From Pseudoalteromonas phenolica (GTDB lineage Bacteria > Pseudomonadota > Gammaproteobacteria > Enterobacterales > Alteromonadaceae): a stretch of 64,000 bases of DNA. The notes beneath the pieces are model-generated. The model saw nothing but the letters and a program-made list of their open reading frames with translations. It did not search any database and had not been told where the DNA came from. Location: positions 1 to 64,000 of the forward strand of contig NZ_PPSW01000008.1 in the NCBI RefSeq assembly GCF_005876835.1, read 5' to 3'. The position numbers and the translations under genes are program-made. Below, in pieces: positions 8,466-17,281 of this stretch (within the stretch, counting starts at the first letter, position 1; each line of letters begins with the position of its first letter).

Positions 8466-9353
8466 ATGATTGAAAGATTACGGCGACCATCGTCATGGCC
8501 ATTTTATTTTACTGTGCTAATTTATGCTGCATTGATTTGGTTACAAGGCCTCTCGAACTCATTGTTGCAAATAGCTCATGAATTTGAGGTCGCATTAACG
8601 ATGGCATTAGGCTCTTTTGTGGCTGGTGGCACAGCTTTAGGTGGGGGAGCGGTTGCATTTCCTGTGATGACCAAGGTTTTAGCTATAGATCCCGCTACTG
8701 CTAAAGTGTTTTCTCTGGCTATACAGAGCTTTGGTATGACTGCAGCAGCAATCACCATTTTTTGTCGTCGCATTCCTATTTATACCAACATCGTTTTCAT
8801 GGCATTGCCTATGTCAGCTTTAGGCGTGGCAATCAGTTTGTTGTATGTGGCCCCTTTCGCGCCGAGATTATTGGTTAAATCGATATTCAGTTTTCTACTC
8901 TTGTGTTTCGCTATTACCATGGTACTGCGCTGGTGGCGAAAAGCACATCATCAGCCCAGTGCTGAGCATATAAAGCCTAGCCTAGGACGATTTTTATTAG
9001 TTGGATTTGTTGGCGGTATTGCTAGCGGTTTAGTGGGGTCAGGTTCTGATATTGCATTATTTGCTTTGCTGATCATTGCCTACCAAGCCGACATTAAAAA
9101 AGCCACCGCAACCTCCGTGGTGGTGATGGCATTTACTTCATTAGTGGGCAGCGCCGTAAATGCTTGGCATCTCAATGCAATTACGCCTGACATAGAACAA
9201 TATCTATTGGCCGCAATTCCTATTGTTGTTGTTGGCGCACCACTCGGGGCTTATGTGTGTTCAAAAGTGAAAGTTGGCCAATTAGTCAGTTTTTTACTGT
9301 TGTTAATCAGCCTAGAAGTCTTCTTTACAGGCTATGAACTATGGCAGCAGTAA
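8466..9353 (+). CDS. TSUP-family (TauE/SafE-like) permease
   Basis: The 295-residue protein is almost entirely hydrophobic, with about eight membrane segments and two glycine-rich repeats (GSFVAGGTALGGGAVAFPVM near 50 and GFVGGIASGLVGSGSD near 180) typical of the sulfite/sulfonate exporter superfamily TauE/SafE. Such proteins sit in the inner membrane and move sulfur-containing or organic anions; the substrate here is unknown. No sulfur-metabolism gene is adjacent. It lies about 140 bp upstream of the tetR gene, in the same direction but separated from it by the TetR operator, so it is probably a separate transcript. Confidence 0.8.
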   Translation: MIERLRRPSSWPFYFTVLIYAALIWLQGLSNSLLQIAHEFEVALTMALGSFVAGGTALGGGAVAFPVMTKVLAIDPATAKVFSLAIQSFGMTAAAITIFCRRIPIYTNIVFMALPMSALGVAISLLYVAPFAPRLLVKSIFSFLLLCFAITMVLRWWRKAHHQPSAEHIKPSLGRFLLVGFVGGIASGLVGSGSDIALFALLIIAYQADIKKATATSVVVMAFTSLVGSAVNAWHLNAITPDIEQYLLAAIPIVVVGAPLGAYVCSKVKVGQLVSFLLLLISLEVFFTGYELWQQ

Positions 9354-9447
9354 AAGCAATCTTCAACTGGCACTCGCAATCAAGAGAGTTAGCATAAGTA
9401 TCTATTCTATAAATAAAAAAATAAACTTTAGTTGACTAAATAATGAA

Positions 9448-9487
9448 CTTTATATTTAATTAACCAGTTGGTTAATTAAATATAAAG
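9448..9487. promoter_or_regulatory. Perfect inverted repeat upstream of tetR, candidate operator
   Basis: Two 19-bp arms (9448-9466 and 9469-9487) are perfect inverted repeats separated by GT. The centre reads ACCA-GT-TGGT flanked by TTAATTA tracts. It ends 8 bases before the tetR start codon, the classic place for an autoregulatory TetR-family operator. Confidence 0.8.
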
Positions 9488-9495
9488 AGAATAAA

Positions 9496-10140
9496 ATGAC
9501 AACAAAAGTTACTCGAGGAAGGCCTGTTTGCGAAACCAAAAAAGCGGAGCAAAAGGCTAAGCTGGTTATCGCTGCACAGCATTTACTCAACGTAAAGTCG
9601 TATAGTCAGATCACTATTCGAGAGATAGCTGCCGAGGCAAAAGTAAACTCAGCGATGATCAAATATTACTTCGATAGCAAAGAAGGTTTATTCGTAGAGC
9701 TTATCCAAGCCTTGGCCGATGAACAGTTTTCTCAATTTGGTGATTTGCATGCACAGACACGCCCTGTTTATCACTTTATGCGTCAGTTCAATCAAATCTT
9801 GCAAACGAACCCTGGATTTGTGCATTTATTAGCGGAAGAAATTCTAAATAAAACCACACCATTAGCGCAGGCTTTTATGAGTGCGTTTCCAGAGCGTGTG
9901 TCGCAATTTTTACCTGAGTTAATCAAACAAGAAGTTGGCATTGATGATCATAAAAAAGCCAAGTTGGCGGCTTTTTCACTGATGACACAATTGGTATCAC
10001 CTTACATTTTTAAAACACTACGTCAGCAAGCTTGGCAAATCGAAGACGCCGATATACAAAGCGAACAGCGTGTAAAGGAATTATATCTACAGTTTATTTT
10101 TGGCTTAAAGGAGCAACAAACTCATGAGGTGGAATTTTAG
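9496..10140 (+). CDS. TetR-family transcriptional repressor
   Basis: This 214-residue protein has an N-terminal TetR helix-turn-helix (about 20-66, with QITIREIAAEAKVNSAMIKY and YFDSKEGLF). The C-terminal ligand-binding half does not point to a known ligand. The perfect 40-bp palindrome directly upstream suggests autoregulation. The gene overlaps the RND adaptor gene by 17 bp, so it should repress its own operon with the efflux system until a ligand binds. Because the bmp cluster begins just beyond the pump, a brominated compound is a possible inducer; that is inference. Confidence 0.9.
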   Translation: MTTKVTRGRPVCETKKAEQKAKLVIAAQHLLNVKSYSQITIREIAAEAKVNSAMIKYYFDSKEGLFVELIQALADEQFSQFGDLHAQTRPVYHFMRQFNQILQTNPGFVHLLAEEILNKTTPLAQAFMSAFPERVSQFLPELIKQEVGIDDHKKAKLAAFSLMTQLVSPYIFKTLRQQAWQIEDADIQSEQRVKELYLQFIFGLKEQQTHEVEF

Positions 10141-11473
10141 TGCAAGAAGGAACTTGCCTATCGCAGTGGCGATTGGCGTTCTATTAGTTGTCATCATAGT
10201 TAAATTAAATGCGTCAATGCAGCATCAGCCAGCGACAGATGACGGTCAATTAGCGCATTATCAGTTGCTCAATCAGCGAGCAATAAAGCCAGAAATAGTG
10301 GGCTTTGGACGCGTAGAGCCCAATATTCAATTTAATAGTATTGCTGAGGTGTCGGGTAAAATTACCTATGTACATCCAGCATTAAAAAAAGGCGAGCTAT
10401 TTGAGCAAGACTCTTTATTACTATCGATAGATGACAGTGATTACCAACTCCAACTGGCGAAAGCCAATGCCAACTTAGCGGCAGCAGAGGTCGAACTTGC
10501 AGCCAAGAAGACCGCACAATTAAATAATGCGCTCGACATTAAACTTAGCCACAACAAGCTCAAAATAGCGCAAAGTGAATATGAGCGTTTAGCACGTTTA
10601 CTACAGCAAAAAAGTGTGTCTCAAAATGAGCTAGATAGAGCCCAGCAACAAGTGTTATTGCAACAGCAAGACTTGCAACGTAATGAAAATACCAAAAGCT
10701 TGTTGCCGTTAGAGATCAAAGCTCTACAGGCGGGAGTTAATAAAGCCCAAGCCGATGTGAATCAAGCACAGCTTGCGATTGAGCGTACACAAGTTCGCCT
10801 GCCATTTACGGGGCGTATTCATAAAGTGAATATTGAGCAATCGCAATGGGTCACCATGGGCATGTCATTATTCAGCGCCAGCGATGTGGCGCAAGTACAA
10901 ATAAATGCCCAATTCACCTTTAACAGTTTTCATCAATTTACGGGGTTCTTTCAACGTCCGCCTAATATTACAACGGTATCAGCCCAAGGTATGGCCGCCT
11001 ATTTTGACGAACAAGGTTTGCAAGCTCAGGTAGAGTTATTGGGCCATGAAGATATGCGCTGGCAGGCTAAAATTGCTCGCATGAGTGATGAAATAGACCC
11101 GCAAAGCCAAACTGTTGGGGTGGTTGTCACCATTGACGATAGTTATAAAAATATCGAGCTGGCAAACAAGCCACCCCTATTGGCTGGTATGCGCGCAAAA
11201 GTAACATTAGTAGCCACAGAACAAAACTTCATTGCAGTGCCGAGAGCGGTAGTAAAAGGTCGCTACGCGCTTCTAGCCGATGCACAAAACACATTACAAA
11301 AGCTTGATACGCGTGGTGCGCTGAAGCAGCAAAATTATTTCTTATTTCAAGATGAAAAGTTAGTCGGTGCGAAACTGATCACCACAGATCTGTTTCCTGT
11401 GATCGCAGGCAGTAAATTACAGTTAGTGCCAGAAAATGCCGTATTGGCGGTGACATCAGTGAAGGAGCTGTAA
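10124..11473 (+). CDS. RND efflux periplasmic adaptor subunit (HlyD/MFP family)
   Basis: The 449-residue protein has an N-terminal membrane anchor (about 12-28), a lipoyl/barrel-sandwich half (VEPNIQFNSIAEVSGKITYV), a long Gln-rich coiled-coil hairpin (about 110-215), the second lipoyl half (TQVRLPFTGRIHKVNIEQSQ) and a beta-barrel/membrane-proximal region. It would bridge the inner-membrane pump encoded next to an outer-membrane channel encoded elsewhere. It overlaps tetR by 17 bp and ends 2 bp before the pump gene. No TolC-type gene is present in this operon. Confidence 0.9.
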   Translation: MRWNFSARRNLPIAVAIGVLLVVIIVKLNASMQHQPATDDGQLAHYQLLNQRAIKPEIVGFGRVEPNIQFNSIAEVSGKITYVHPALKKGELFEQDSLLLSIDDSDYQLQLAKANANLAAAEVELAAKKTAQLNNALDIKLSHNKLKIAQSEYERLARLLQQKSVSQNELDRAQQQVLLQQQDLQRNENTKSLLPLEIKALQAGVNKAQADVNQAQLAIERTQVRLPFTGRIHKVNIEQSQWVTMGMSLFSASDVAQVQINAQFTFNSFHQFTGFFQRPPNITTVSAQGMAAYFDEQGLQAQVELLGHEDMRWQAKIARMSDEIDPQSQTVGVVVTIDDSYKNIELANKPPLLAGMRAKVTLVATEQNFIAVPRAVVKGRYALLADAQNTLQKLDTRGALKQQNYFLFQDEKLVGAKLITTDLFPVIAGSKLQLVPENAVLAVTSVKEL

Positions 11474-11475
11474 TA

Positions 11476-14400
11476 ATGATCCGCTTTTTTGCTTCACACC
11501 CCACAGCAGCCAATATCTTGATGTTACTGTTCATCGTGATTGGCTTAGTCAGCTTACCGCAAATTCACCGTGAAACTTTACCTAAAATCAACCAGTACCA
11601 GCTCGATATCGTAGTGCCTTACCCCGGAGCCAGTGCTGAAAACGTTGAACAAAAGATCTGTTTAAGTCTAGAAAGTGCCTTAGATGGGATCAGCTTTTTA
11701 GAAGAAAAACATTGTGTGGCAAGACAAAATGTTGGCCAGATGACGGTTAAAATGTTTGAACAAGGTGACTTTGAACAGTTCAGAACTGACGTTAGAAATG
11801 CCATCGACACCATAGATGATTTTCCTGCTCAGGTTGAGCAATGGACCATAAATGAACGAGGACGTACACAAGATGTGGTGAGTGTCGCAGTCACCACCCA
11901 TGCGGCACAAAATGTAGCAGATAACGGTTTATCGCGCGTTGAGTTAAAAGCCTTAGCTGAGCAAGTTAAAGTGACTTTACTGCGCCATCCTGACATTCCG
12001 ATTGTTGAAATCAACGACTTTTCGAAACATCAACTGCGTGTGACAGCATCACAAGATGCGCTGCAACAATACGGCATGAGTTTACAAACCTTGAGTCAGC
12101 GTTTAACTGCGCAGAATGTCGAGTTACCACTCGGTGTGCTCGAAACTTCAGAAGCCGACACGCAAATTCGTATTAAAGACGAACGTCGCTCTGCGGAGCA
12201 GTTGGCAGATGTAGTAGTGAGCACAGGCACACAAGGTAATCACGTGCGCATCGCCGATTTAGGGCAAGTGAGCGATACGTTTGAACGCGATGAAAAGCAG
12301 ATCTTTTTTAACGGTGTACCAGCGGCCATTATCACCATTAAAAAGAACACCAATGAAGATAGCTTGCGAGTGTTACATGCCACCGAAGCGGTGCTGGAAA
12401 AGTTACAAACCAGTTTGCCAAGTGGGGTGCATTTAACCTTGACCAACGACAACACCAGTTTGGTTAAAGACAGGATCAACCTGTTGCTCGCCAATGCGTG
12501 GCAAGGTTTGTTGTTGGTATTTTTTGTAATGTGGCTGTTTTTCTCTTTTAAATATGCGTTTTGGGTGGTGATGGGTCTACCTGTGTCATTTTTAGCGAGT
12601 TTCTTTCTAATGATGCACTTAGGGATCTCAATCAATATGCTCTCTATGGTGGCGCTGTTATTGGCGCTTGGGATCTTAATGGACGATGCCATCGTGATCG
12701 CCGAGTCTATTGGATCGCATATTGAAAAAGGCTTAAAAGTACAAGATGCCGTACTTCAAGGCACTAAAGTCGTCTTGCCCGGGGTGTGTTCTTCTTTTGT
12801 CACGACGTTATGTATTTTTGTTGGCTTGATCTTTATTGAGGGTAATTTAGGGCAGATCTTAAAAGTGATCCCCATTGTGCTTATTTCTGTTATCACTGTT
12901 TCTTTGATTGAAGCCTTCTTTATTTTGCCGAACCACTTAAGTCACGCCCTACAAAGTAAAAGCAAAGACGGAAAATGGGCACAATGTGTTGGTGTAATTC
13001 GCGCTCGGTTTGAAACTAAGTTTACCCATTGGAATCAGCAGATATTGCATTTGAACCATGTGTTGATCCGCTATCGATACTTGGTATTTGGAGCGGTGAT
13101 CGCCACCTTTTTATTGTCTCTGAGTATGTTGATTTCTGGCGTGCTGAAATTTACCGCGTTCCCTGATATTGATGGCGATGTATTGCAAGCACGCCTGTTA
13201 ATGCCAAACGGCACGCCGTTGGTTAAAACTCAGCAAAGCATGCAAAAGATTGAGCAAGCTTTGGCGCGGACCAATGCAAAACTCAGTGAACAAGAAGATG
13301 GCGAGTTGGTGATTGCCAGCACGGTGGTGTATGGGCAAAACCCAGACTACCAAGATCAAGGAGCCAACTTGGCCTATATTTCTGTGGATTTACTCAGTGC
13401 CGAGCAGCGCAATACCCATTTGCAGGCTTTTTCGGATCTGTGGCGCAAAGAATTAGGTGATGTACCAGAGGCGCTGAGCTTATCGTTCAAAGAGCCTAAA
13501 TTGGGACCGCAGGGCAGAGCCGTCGATATTCGTTTGCAGTCTGACGACATAGAGCAGTTGAGTCGGGCAGCCTATGAGCTAAAAAACTGGTTAAAGGGTT
13601 ATCCTGGAGTGCAAAATATTACCGACGATTTGAGGCCGGGCAAACCTGAGTTTACCTTGACGCTTAAACCGGATGCATTAGTGACGGGCATTACCTCTGC
13701 TGACATTGCCCAGCAACTTAGGCCCGCATTTCAAGGCAGCAAATTATCTGACATGCATGTTGGGCTCGAAAACTACGAAGTGACGGTAAAACTGGCAGAG
13801 CAAAGTATGGACGAATACAGTGATTTTGATAACTTTCTGATTATTCATCCAAAAAGCCAAGTTGCCATTCCATTAGCTGCGTTAGTTAATATCGAGCAAA
13901 CCCGAGGGCTTGCGGTGATCAACCGCGTGAATAATATGCCGACGGTTTCTGTATTCGCTGATATCGACAGTGAGCTTAATACCGCCTCTGCGGTGGTCAA
14001 AGATGTCGAAAAACGCTGGTTGTCTGAGCTCAATTCACGCTTTCCCGACATGACTTACAGTATTGAAGGTGAAGTCAAAAATGCGGGGATCACCCAGTCG
14101 TCTATGCGCCGCGCTATGTTACTCGGCATGATAGGTATTTTCTTGCTGTTGGCTTTGCAATTCCAAAGTTATATCGAGCCTTTAATTGTCATGGTGTCTA
14201 TTCCGTTTGCCATGATAGGCGTTATTTTAGGTCACTTTATTATGGGTATTAACTTCTCGATGCCCTCGCTAATGGGCTTTATTTCGTTGGCAGGTATTGT
14301 TGTTAATGATTCAATTTTGTTAGTGCAATTTGTGAAGCGTAGTGTCAAAGAGGGTTTGTCAGTACATGATGCTGCCGCTCAAGCAAGTCACGACCGTTTT

Positions 14401-14691
14401 CGTGCGGTGGTGTTAACATCAGTGACCACAATAGCGGGTATGACGCCATTATTGTTCGAAACTAGTTTGCAGGCGCAGATCTTAATTCCGCTGGCGACCA
14501 GTATTGTGTTTGGTATTTTGGCCTCAACCTGTTTGGTACTGCTGGTGTTACCTTGCTTGTACAGCATTTTAGAAGACTTTGGAGTGGCAAAACCTTATCA
14601 CAGTCATCATGGTATAGACTCAGGCGATGCGGTTAACGAGCGCGAGTTAGGTGGTAAAGTAAAAGTTAACACAGTTGTAAAATCAATTTAA
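11476..14691 (+). CDS. RND-family efflux pump, inner-membrane permease
   Basis: At 1071 residues this is a full-length AcrB/MexB-superfamily permease with an N-terminal membrane helix (FFASHPTAANILMLLFIVIG), two large periplasmic loops, and two bundles of membrane segments. The proton-relay aspartates appear in GILMDDAIVIAES (about residue 400). It exports small amphiphilic compounds using the proton gradient together with the upstream adaptor. Its divergence from AcrB and lack of a channel gene suggest the less studied branch with HlyD-like partners. Its operon converges on the bmp10 end of the brominated-compound cluster, so export of those products is plausible but not shown. Confidence 0.92.
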   Translation: MIRFFASHPTAANILMLLFIVIGLVSLPQIHRETLPKINQYQLDIVVPYPGASAENVEQKICLSLESALDGISFLEEKHCVARQNVGQMTVKMFEQGDFEQFRTDVRNAIDTIDDFPAQVEQWTINERGRTQDVVSVAVTTHAAQNVADNGLSRVELKALAEQVKVTLLRHPDIPIVEINDFSKHQLRVTASQDALQQYGMSLQTLSQRLTAQNVELPLGVLETSEADTQIRIKDERRSAEQLADVVVSTGTQGNHVRIADLGQVSDTFERDEKQIFFNGVPAAIITIKKNTNEDSLRVLHATEAVLEKLQTSLPSGVHLTLTNDNTSLVKDRINLLLANAWQGLLLVFFVMWLFFSFKYAFWVVMGLPVSFLASFFLMMHLGISINMLSMVALLLALGILMDDAIVIAESIGSHIEKGLKVQDAVLQGTKVVLPGVCSSFVTTLCIFVGLIFIEGNLGQILKVIPIVLISVITVSLIEAFFILPNHLSHALQSKSKDGKWAQCVGVIRARFETKFTHWNQQILHLNHVLIRYRYLVFGAVIATFLLSLSMLISGVLKFTAFPDIDGDVLQARLLMPNGTPLVKTQQSMQKIEQALARTNAKLSEQEDGELVIASTVVYGQNPDYQDQGANLAYISVDLLSAEQRNTHLQAFSDLWRKELGDVPEALSLSFKEPKLGPQGRAVDIRLQSDDIEQLSRAAYELKNWLKGYPGVQNITDDLRPGKPEFTLTLKPDALVTGITSADIAQQLRPAFQGSKLSDMHVGLENYEVTVKLAEQSMDEYSDFDNFLIIHPKSQVAIPLAALVNIEQTRGLAVINRVNNMPTVSVFADIDSELNTASAVVKDVEKRWLSELNSRFPDMTYSIEGEVKNAGITQSSMRRAMLLGMIGIFLLLALQFQSYIEPLIVMVSIPFAMIGVILGHFIMGINFSMPSLMGFISLAGIVVNDSILLVQFVKRSVKEGLSVHDAAAQASHDRFRAVVLTSVTTIAGMTPLLFETSLQAQILIPLATSIVFGILASTCLVLLVLPCLYSILEDFGVAKPYHSHHGIDSGDAVNERELGGKVKVNTVVKSI

Positions 14692-14712
14692 ACCGAGTCA
14701 CAAAATTTAAAG

Positions 14713-14744
14713 GCCACAGCGAGGCAAACCGCTGTGGCTTTTTT
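14713..14744 (+). terminator. Rho-independent terminator of the tetR-RND operon
   Basis: A GCCACAGCG / CGCTGTGGC type stem (14713-14738) is followed by six T. It starts 21 bp after the pump stop codon. Confidence 0.9.
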
Positions 14745-14751
14745 AGCTGAG

Positions 14752-14774
14752 AAAAAAAGAGCCCTGACGGGCTC
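14752..14774 (-). terminator. Rho-independent terminator of bmp8-9-10
   Basis: A GAGCCC / GGGCTC stem with loop TGAC (14759-14774) is followed on the minus strand by seven T. It lies about 50 bp past the bmp10 stop codon, back to back with the terminator of the convergent pump operon. Confidence 0.85.
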
Positions 14775-14827
14775 AAACACTAGGCTTAATTAGCTGGGTA
14801 AAATGTTGCTTTAAAAGCTGTGAAAAA

Positions 14828-16084
14828 TTAAGTAGCTTGGGAGCGACCTGATAGCTGTTTTATCAAATCAATATCGGTATTGCCTATCATGTCGATAGGC
14901 AGAGAGATTTTTTTATCTATGATCTTTTTTGCGGCCATAAAATCTTTAGCCGTGTTAATGCAATCTGCTGCGATGATTCGGCCTTGCTTTAAATACCACA
15001 ATGAAAAACTGTTTGATGAATGTTGACGTAATACAGTGTTGTCATAGCCATGATTTAAGCCTGCGATCTGAATTTTACAGTCGTATTGATCAGACCAAAA
15101 CCAAGGCACTGACGTCACCGCTTGATGTTTACCACAAATCGTCGCGGCTGCGGTTTTTGCTTGTGCTAACGCATTTGGCACAGATTCAATACGTGTTGCG
15201 ATACCACTGTGATGCTCAATACCTATGGTGCAATCGCCTGCAGCATAAATATTTTTATCTGTGGTTTGGCATAGTTCATTGACCACAATGCCATTTTGCT
15301 CCACCAGTAATCCAGCTTGTTCAGCAAGCTCAGTGTTAATTTCGGCGCCAATACCAACAATGACTAAATCGGCATTAAAATACTGCTCAGGAGCGTCTAA
15401 TTGGGTAAGTGTTTTACAACGCACCCCAGTCACGGTTTGCTCACCGGTGAATGCTAAAACTTGTGTGTTGGTATGTATTTCTACGCCATGTTGTTGGTGA
15501 AGCTGCTGATAAAACTCAGAAATAAACGGGGCGGTAACGCGAGCAAGCAATCTCGGCGCTTGCTCTAGTAGTGTTATTTGATGGCCCATTTTATTGAGTA
15601 CAGCAGCGGTTTCTAAACCAATGTAGCCGCCTCCAACCATCACAATACGCTGTTTATCTGTGTTTAATTGTGCAGCTAATTGTTCAATGTCTTTCAGGGT
15701 TTTTATATAAAAAACATTATTTAATTTACTGCCTGAACAAGTGATTTTACGCGCCCGACTGCCCGTGCACAGTAGCAAGTGTTCATAGCTTAGGCGCTCA
15801 CCATTTTGCAGTACCACACTTTGTAAAGCGGGCTCTATTCTTGCCACTCGAGTGCGTAATTTTAGGGTGATGTTATCTTTTTGGTAGGCTTGCTCAGGTC
15901 TTATTAATAGGCCTTTTTCATCTACCTGACCTAATAAATAATTTTTAGAAAGCGGAGGGCGATGATAGGGCAAGCTGTGTTCATCACTGATCAAAACAAT
16001 TTCGTCAGTCCAGCCTTCTTTCCTTAAGCTAATACACGCTTGCGCGCCAGCATGTCCACCGCCAATGATGATGCATCTTGCCAT
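14828..16084 (-). CDS. bmp10: Ferredoxin reductase Bmp10
   Basis: The 418-residue protein is a putidaredoxin-reductase-like flavoprotein. It has an FAD site at its N terminus (CIIIGGGHAGAQA, residues 4-16), the HRPPLSK segment (about 41-47), an NADH-binding site (VMVGGGYIGLETA, about 147-159) and the late FAD motif IYAAGDC. It should pass electrons from NAD(P)H to the ferredoxin encoded upstream (Bmp9) and so to the P450 Bmp7. Its place at the end of bmp8-9-10, opposite bmp1-7, matches the described cluster. Confidence 0.9.
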   Translation of the reverse strand: MARCIIIGGGHAGAQACISLRKEGWTDEIVLISDEHSLPYHRPPLSKNYLLGQVDEKGLLIRPEQAYQKDNITLKLRTRVARIEPALQSVVLQNGERLSYEHLLLCTGSRARKITCSGSKLNNVFYIKTLKDIEQLAAQLNTDKQRIVMVGGGYIGLETAAVLNKMGHQITLLEQAPRLLARVTAPFISEFYQQLHQQHGVEIHTNTQVLAFTGEQTVTGVRCKTLTQLDAPEQYFNADLVIVGIGAEINTELAEQAGLLVEQNGIVVNELCQTTDKNIYAAGDCTIGIEHHSGIATRIESVPNALAQAKTAAATICGKHQAVTSVPWFWSDQYDCKIQIAGLNHGYDNTVLRQHSSNSFSLWYLKQGRIIAADCINTAKDFMAAKKIIDKKISLPIDMIGNTDIDLIKQLSGRSQAT

Positions 16085-16129
16085 GATGTTATCCCTTAAT
16101 TTTGTGGCTAAAGCTCAGATTATCCAGGG

Positions 16130-16450
16130 CTAGTATTGAGATTCTGGTAATCTCACTTGCAAGCCATGGTGTTCATCAGACACTAAAACCTGGCAACTTA
16201 GACGACTTAACTCCGTCGGCTCAGAGACCATTTCTAGCATATCTGCTTCACTATTATTTGGTTCGCTTACTTTGCCTTGCCAGTCGTCTGTTAAATAACA
16301 ATGACAGGTTGCGCAACTGCCTGAACCTCCACACTCAGCTTCAATGCCATCGATCATGTTTTCCATCGCGGCTTGCATTAAAGAAGTCCCTGCTGGCACA
16401 TCTATGGTGGTTTCATTGCCGCTAAAATCAATAAAAGTAATATCAGGCAT
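16130..16450 (-). CDS. bmp9: 2Fe-2S ferredoxin Bmp9
   Basis: This 106-residue protein is an adrenodoxin/putidaredoxin-type ferredoxin. The cluster ligands are Cys40, Cys46 and Cys49 (in CGGSGSCATC) and Cys86 (in LSCQ), the spacing of the vertebrate/ISC type; Cys51 is extra. It is the expected electron carrier between Bmp10 and the P450 Bmp7. The gene lies 45 bp upstream of bmp10 and 8 bp downstream of bmp8, so the three form one transcript. Confidence 0.92.
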   Translation of the reverse strand: MPDITFIDFSGNETTIDVPAGTSLMQAAMENMIDGIEAECGGSGSCATCHCYLTDDWQGKVSEPNNSEADMLEMVSEPTELSRLSCQVLVSDEHHGLQVRLPESQY

Positions 16451-16458
16451 AACAGCTC

Positions 16459-17049
16459 CTACATCGAAAAACGACTAAGTTGATTAATTTCAGCCAAGAT
16501 AGCCGCTGGATCGGCCTCTAGTTGACTGTCCATAGTGGTATTCCAGCGATTTAAAAAGCCACAAATGGCGATAACAGCAGAGATCTCAATGACCGCTGCT
16601 TCACTAAAGTGCTTACCTAAGTCGTCATAATGGTGTTTTTCTAGGTGAGCAGGCGAGGTGCTGGCTGCAAATGCAAAGCGAAGTGCTGCGCGTTCAGCAT
16701 CGTCATATAAAATGCTGGTTTCAAATTCAAATGCGGCCAACACCTTGGCACGATTCACATTCACGCGACTAGCGATATGCGAGAAATGCCCCTGACAATA
16801 TTGGCACCCCGCAGCATTAGAGCTAATGGTGGCAATCGCCCATTTTAGTTCTGTGCTGATGTGTTCAAATTGGCTTAAGCATCCAAACAACTGCCCAAAT
16901 GCTTTAGCTAGCATAGGGTTTTTAGCCATGGTCAAAATGCCGTTTGGAATAAACCCCAGATTGTTCTCAATGCCCTGCAAAATGGGCTCTAACTCAGGAA
17001 TATCAGCGCGACTAACCGGGCTGACTAAGTGGTTTTTAGTTTGCTGCAT
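16459..17049 (-). CDS. bmp8: AhpD/CMD-fold reductive debrominase Bmp8
   Basis: The 196-residue protein belongs to the carboxymuconolactone-decarboxylase/AhpD family, with the redox pair Cys82-Gln-Tyr-Cys85 followed by QGHFSH. In the described bmp pathway this thiol-dependent enzyme removes a bromine from tetrabromopyrrole to give tribromopyrrole, which then enters coupling reactions. An AGGA ribosome binding site lies upstream of its ATG. It is the first gene of the minus-strand bmp transcript and shares an intergenic promoter region with bmp1. Family and context are clear; the activity is taken from the known homologue. Confidence 0.88.
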   Translation of the reverse strand: MQQTKNHLVSPVSRADIPELEPILQGIENNLGFIPNGILTMAKNPMLAKAFGQLFGCLSQFEHISTELKWAIATISSNAAGCQYCQGHFSHIASRVNVNRAKVLAAFEFETSILYDDAERAALRFAFAASTSPAHLEKHHYDDLGKHFSEAAVIEISAVIAICGFLNRWNTTMDSQLEADPAAILAEINQLSRFSM

Positions 17050-17281
17050 TGCAGTCTTCCTAACTGTGATAGCGAGCCATCAAGGTATAGCTAAGCGTAG
17101 AACATTCCTATAGTCCCAACGGACCAAGGCCATAGTCCACAGGGGCTATATGGCTATATCAACATTCCCTGTAAGGTTTTTAATAGATTCAAACTGAACC
17201 CGAACATTCGCGGCATCGCTTACTATTCAAAGCAAATAGGTCGTGGTTGAAGGATTTGCAAAGACTAGACAGGAAACTAGC
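17050..17281. promoter_or_regulatory. Divergent bmp8/bmp1 promoter region
   Basis: This 232-bp gap must hold the promoters for both halves of the bmp cluster. It contains direct repeats of ATAGTCC at 17110-17116 and 17132-17138, exactly 22 bp apart, and GCTATAT at 17145-17151 and 17153-17159. GTCC/GGAC at 17113-17124 forms a short inverted repeat. These may be regulator sites. No regulator gene lies inside the cluster. Confidence 0.5.

Noticed and set aside
8251..8502. 83-codon minus-strand frame before the TSUP gene
   Set aside because: It overlaps the TSUP start on the opposite strand, and its hydrophobic stretch mirrors low-complexity DNA; no ribosome site was seen.
12240..12692. 150-codon antisense frame inside the RND pump gene
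   Set aside because: It is the reverse-strand shadow of the conserved pump sequence, with no start signal.
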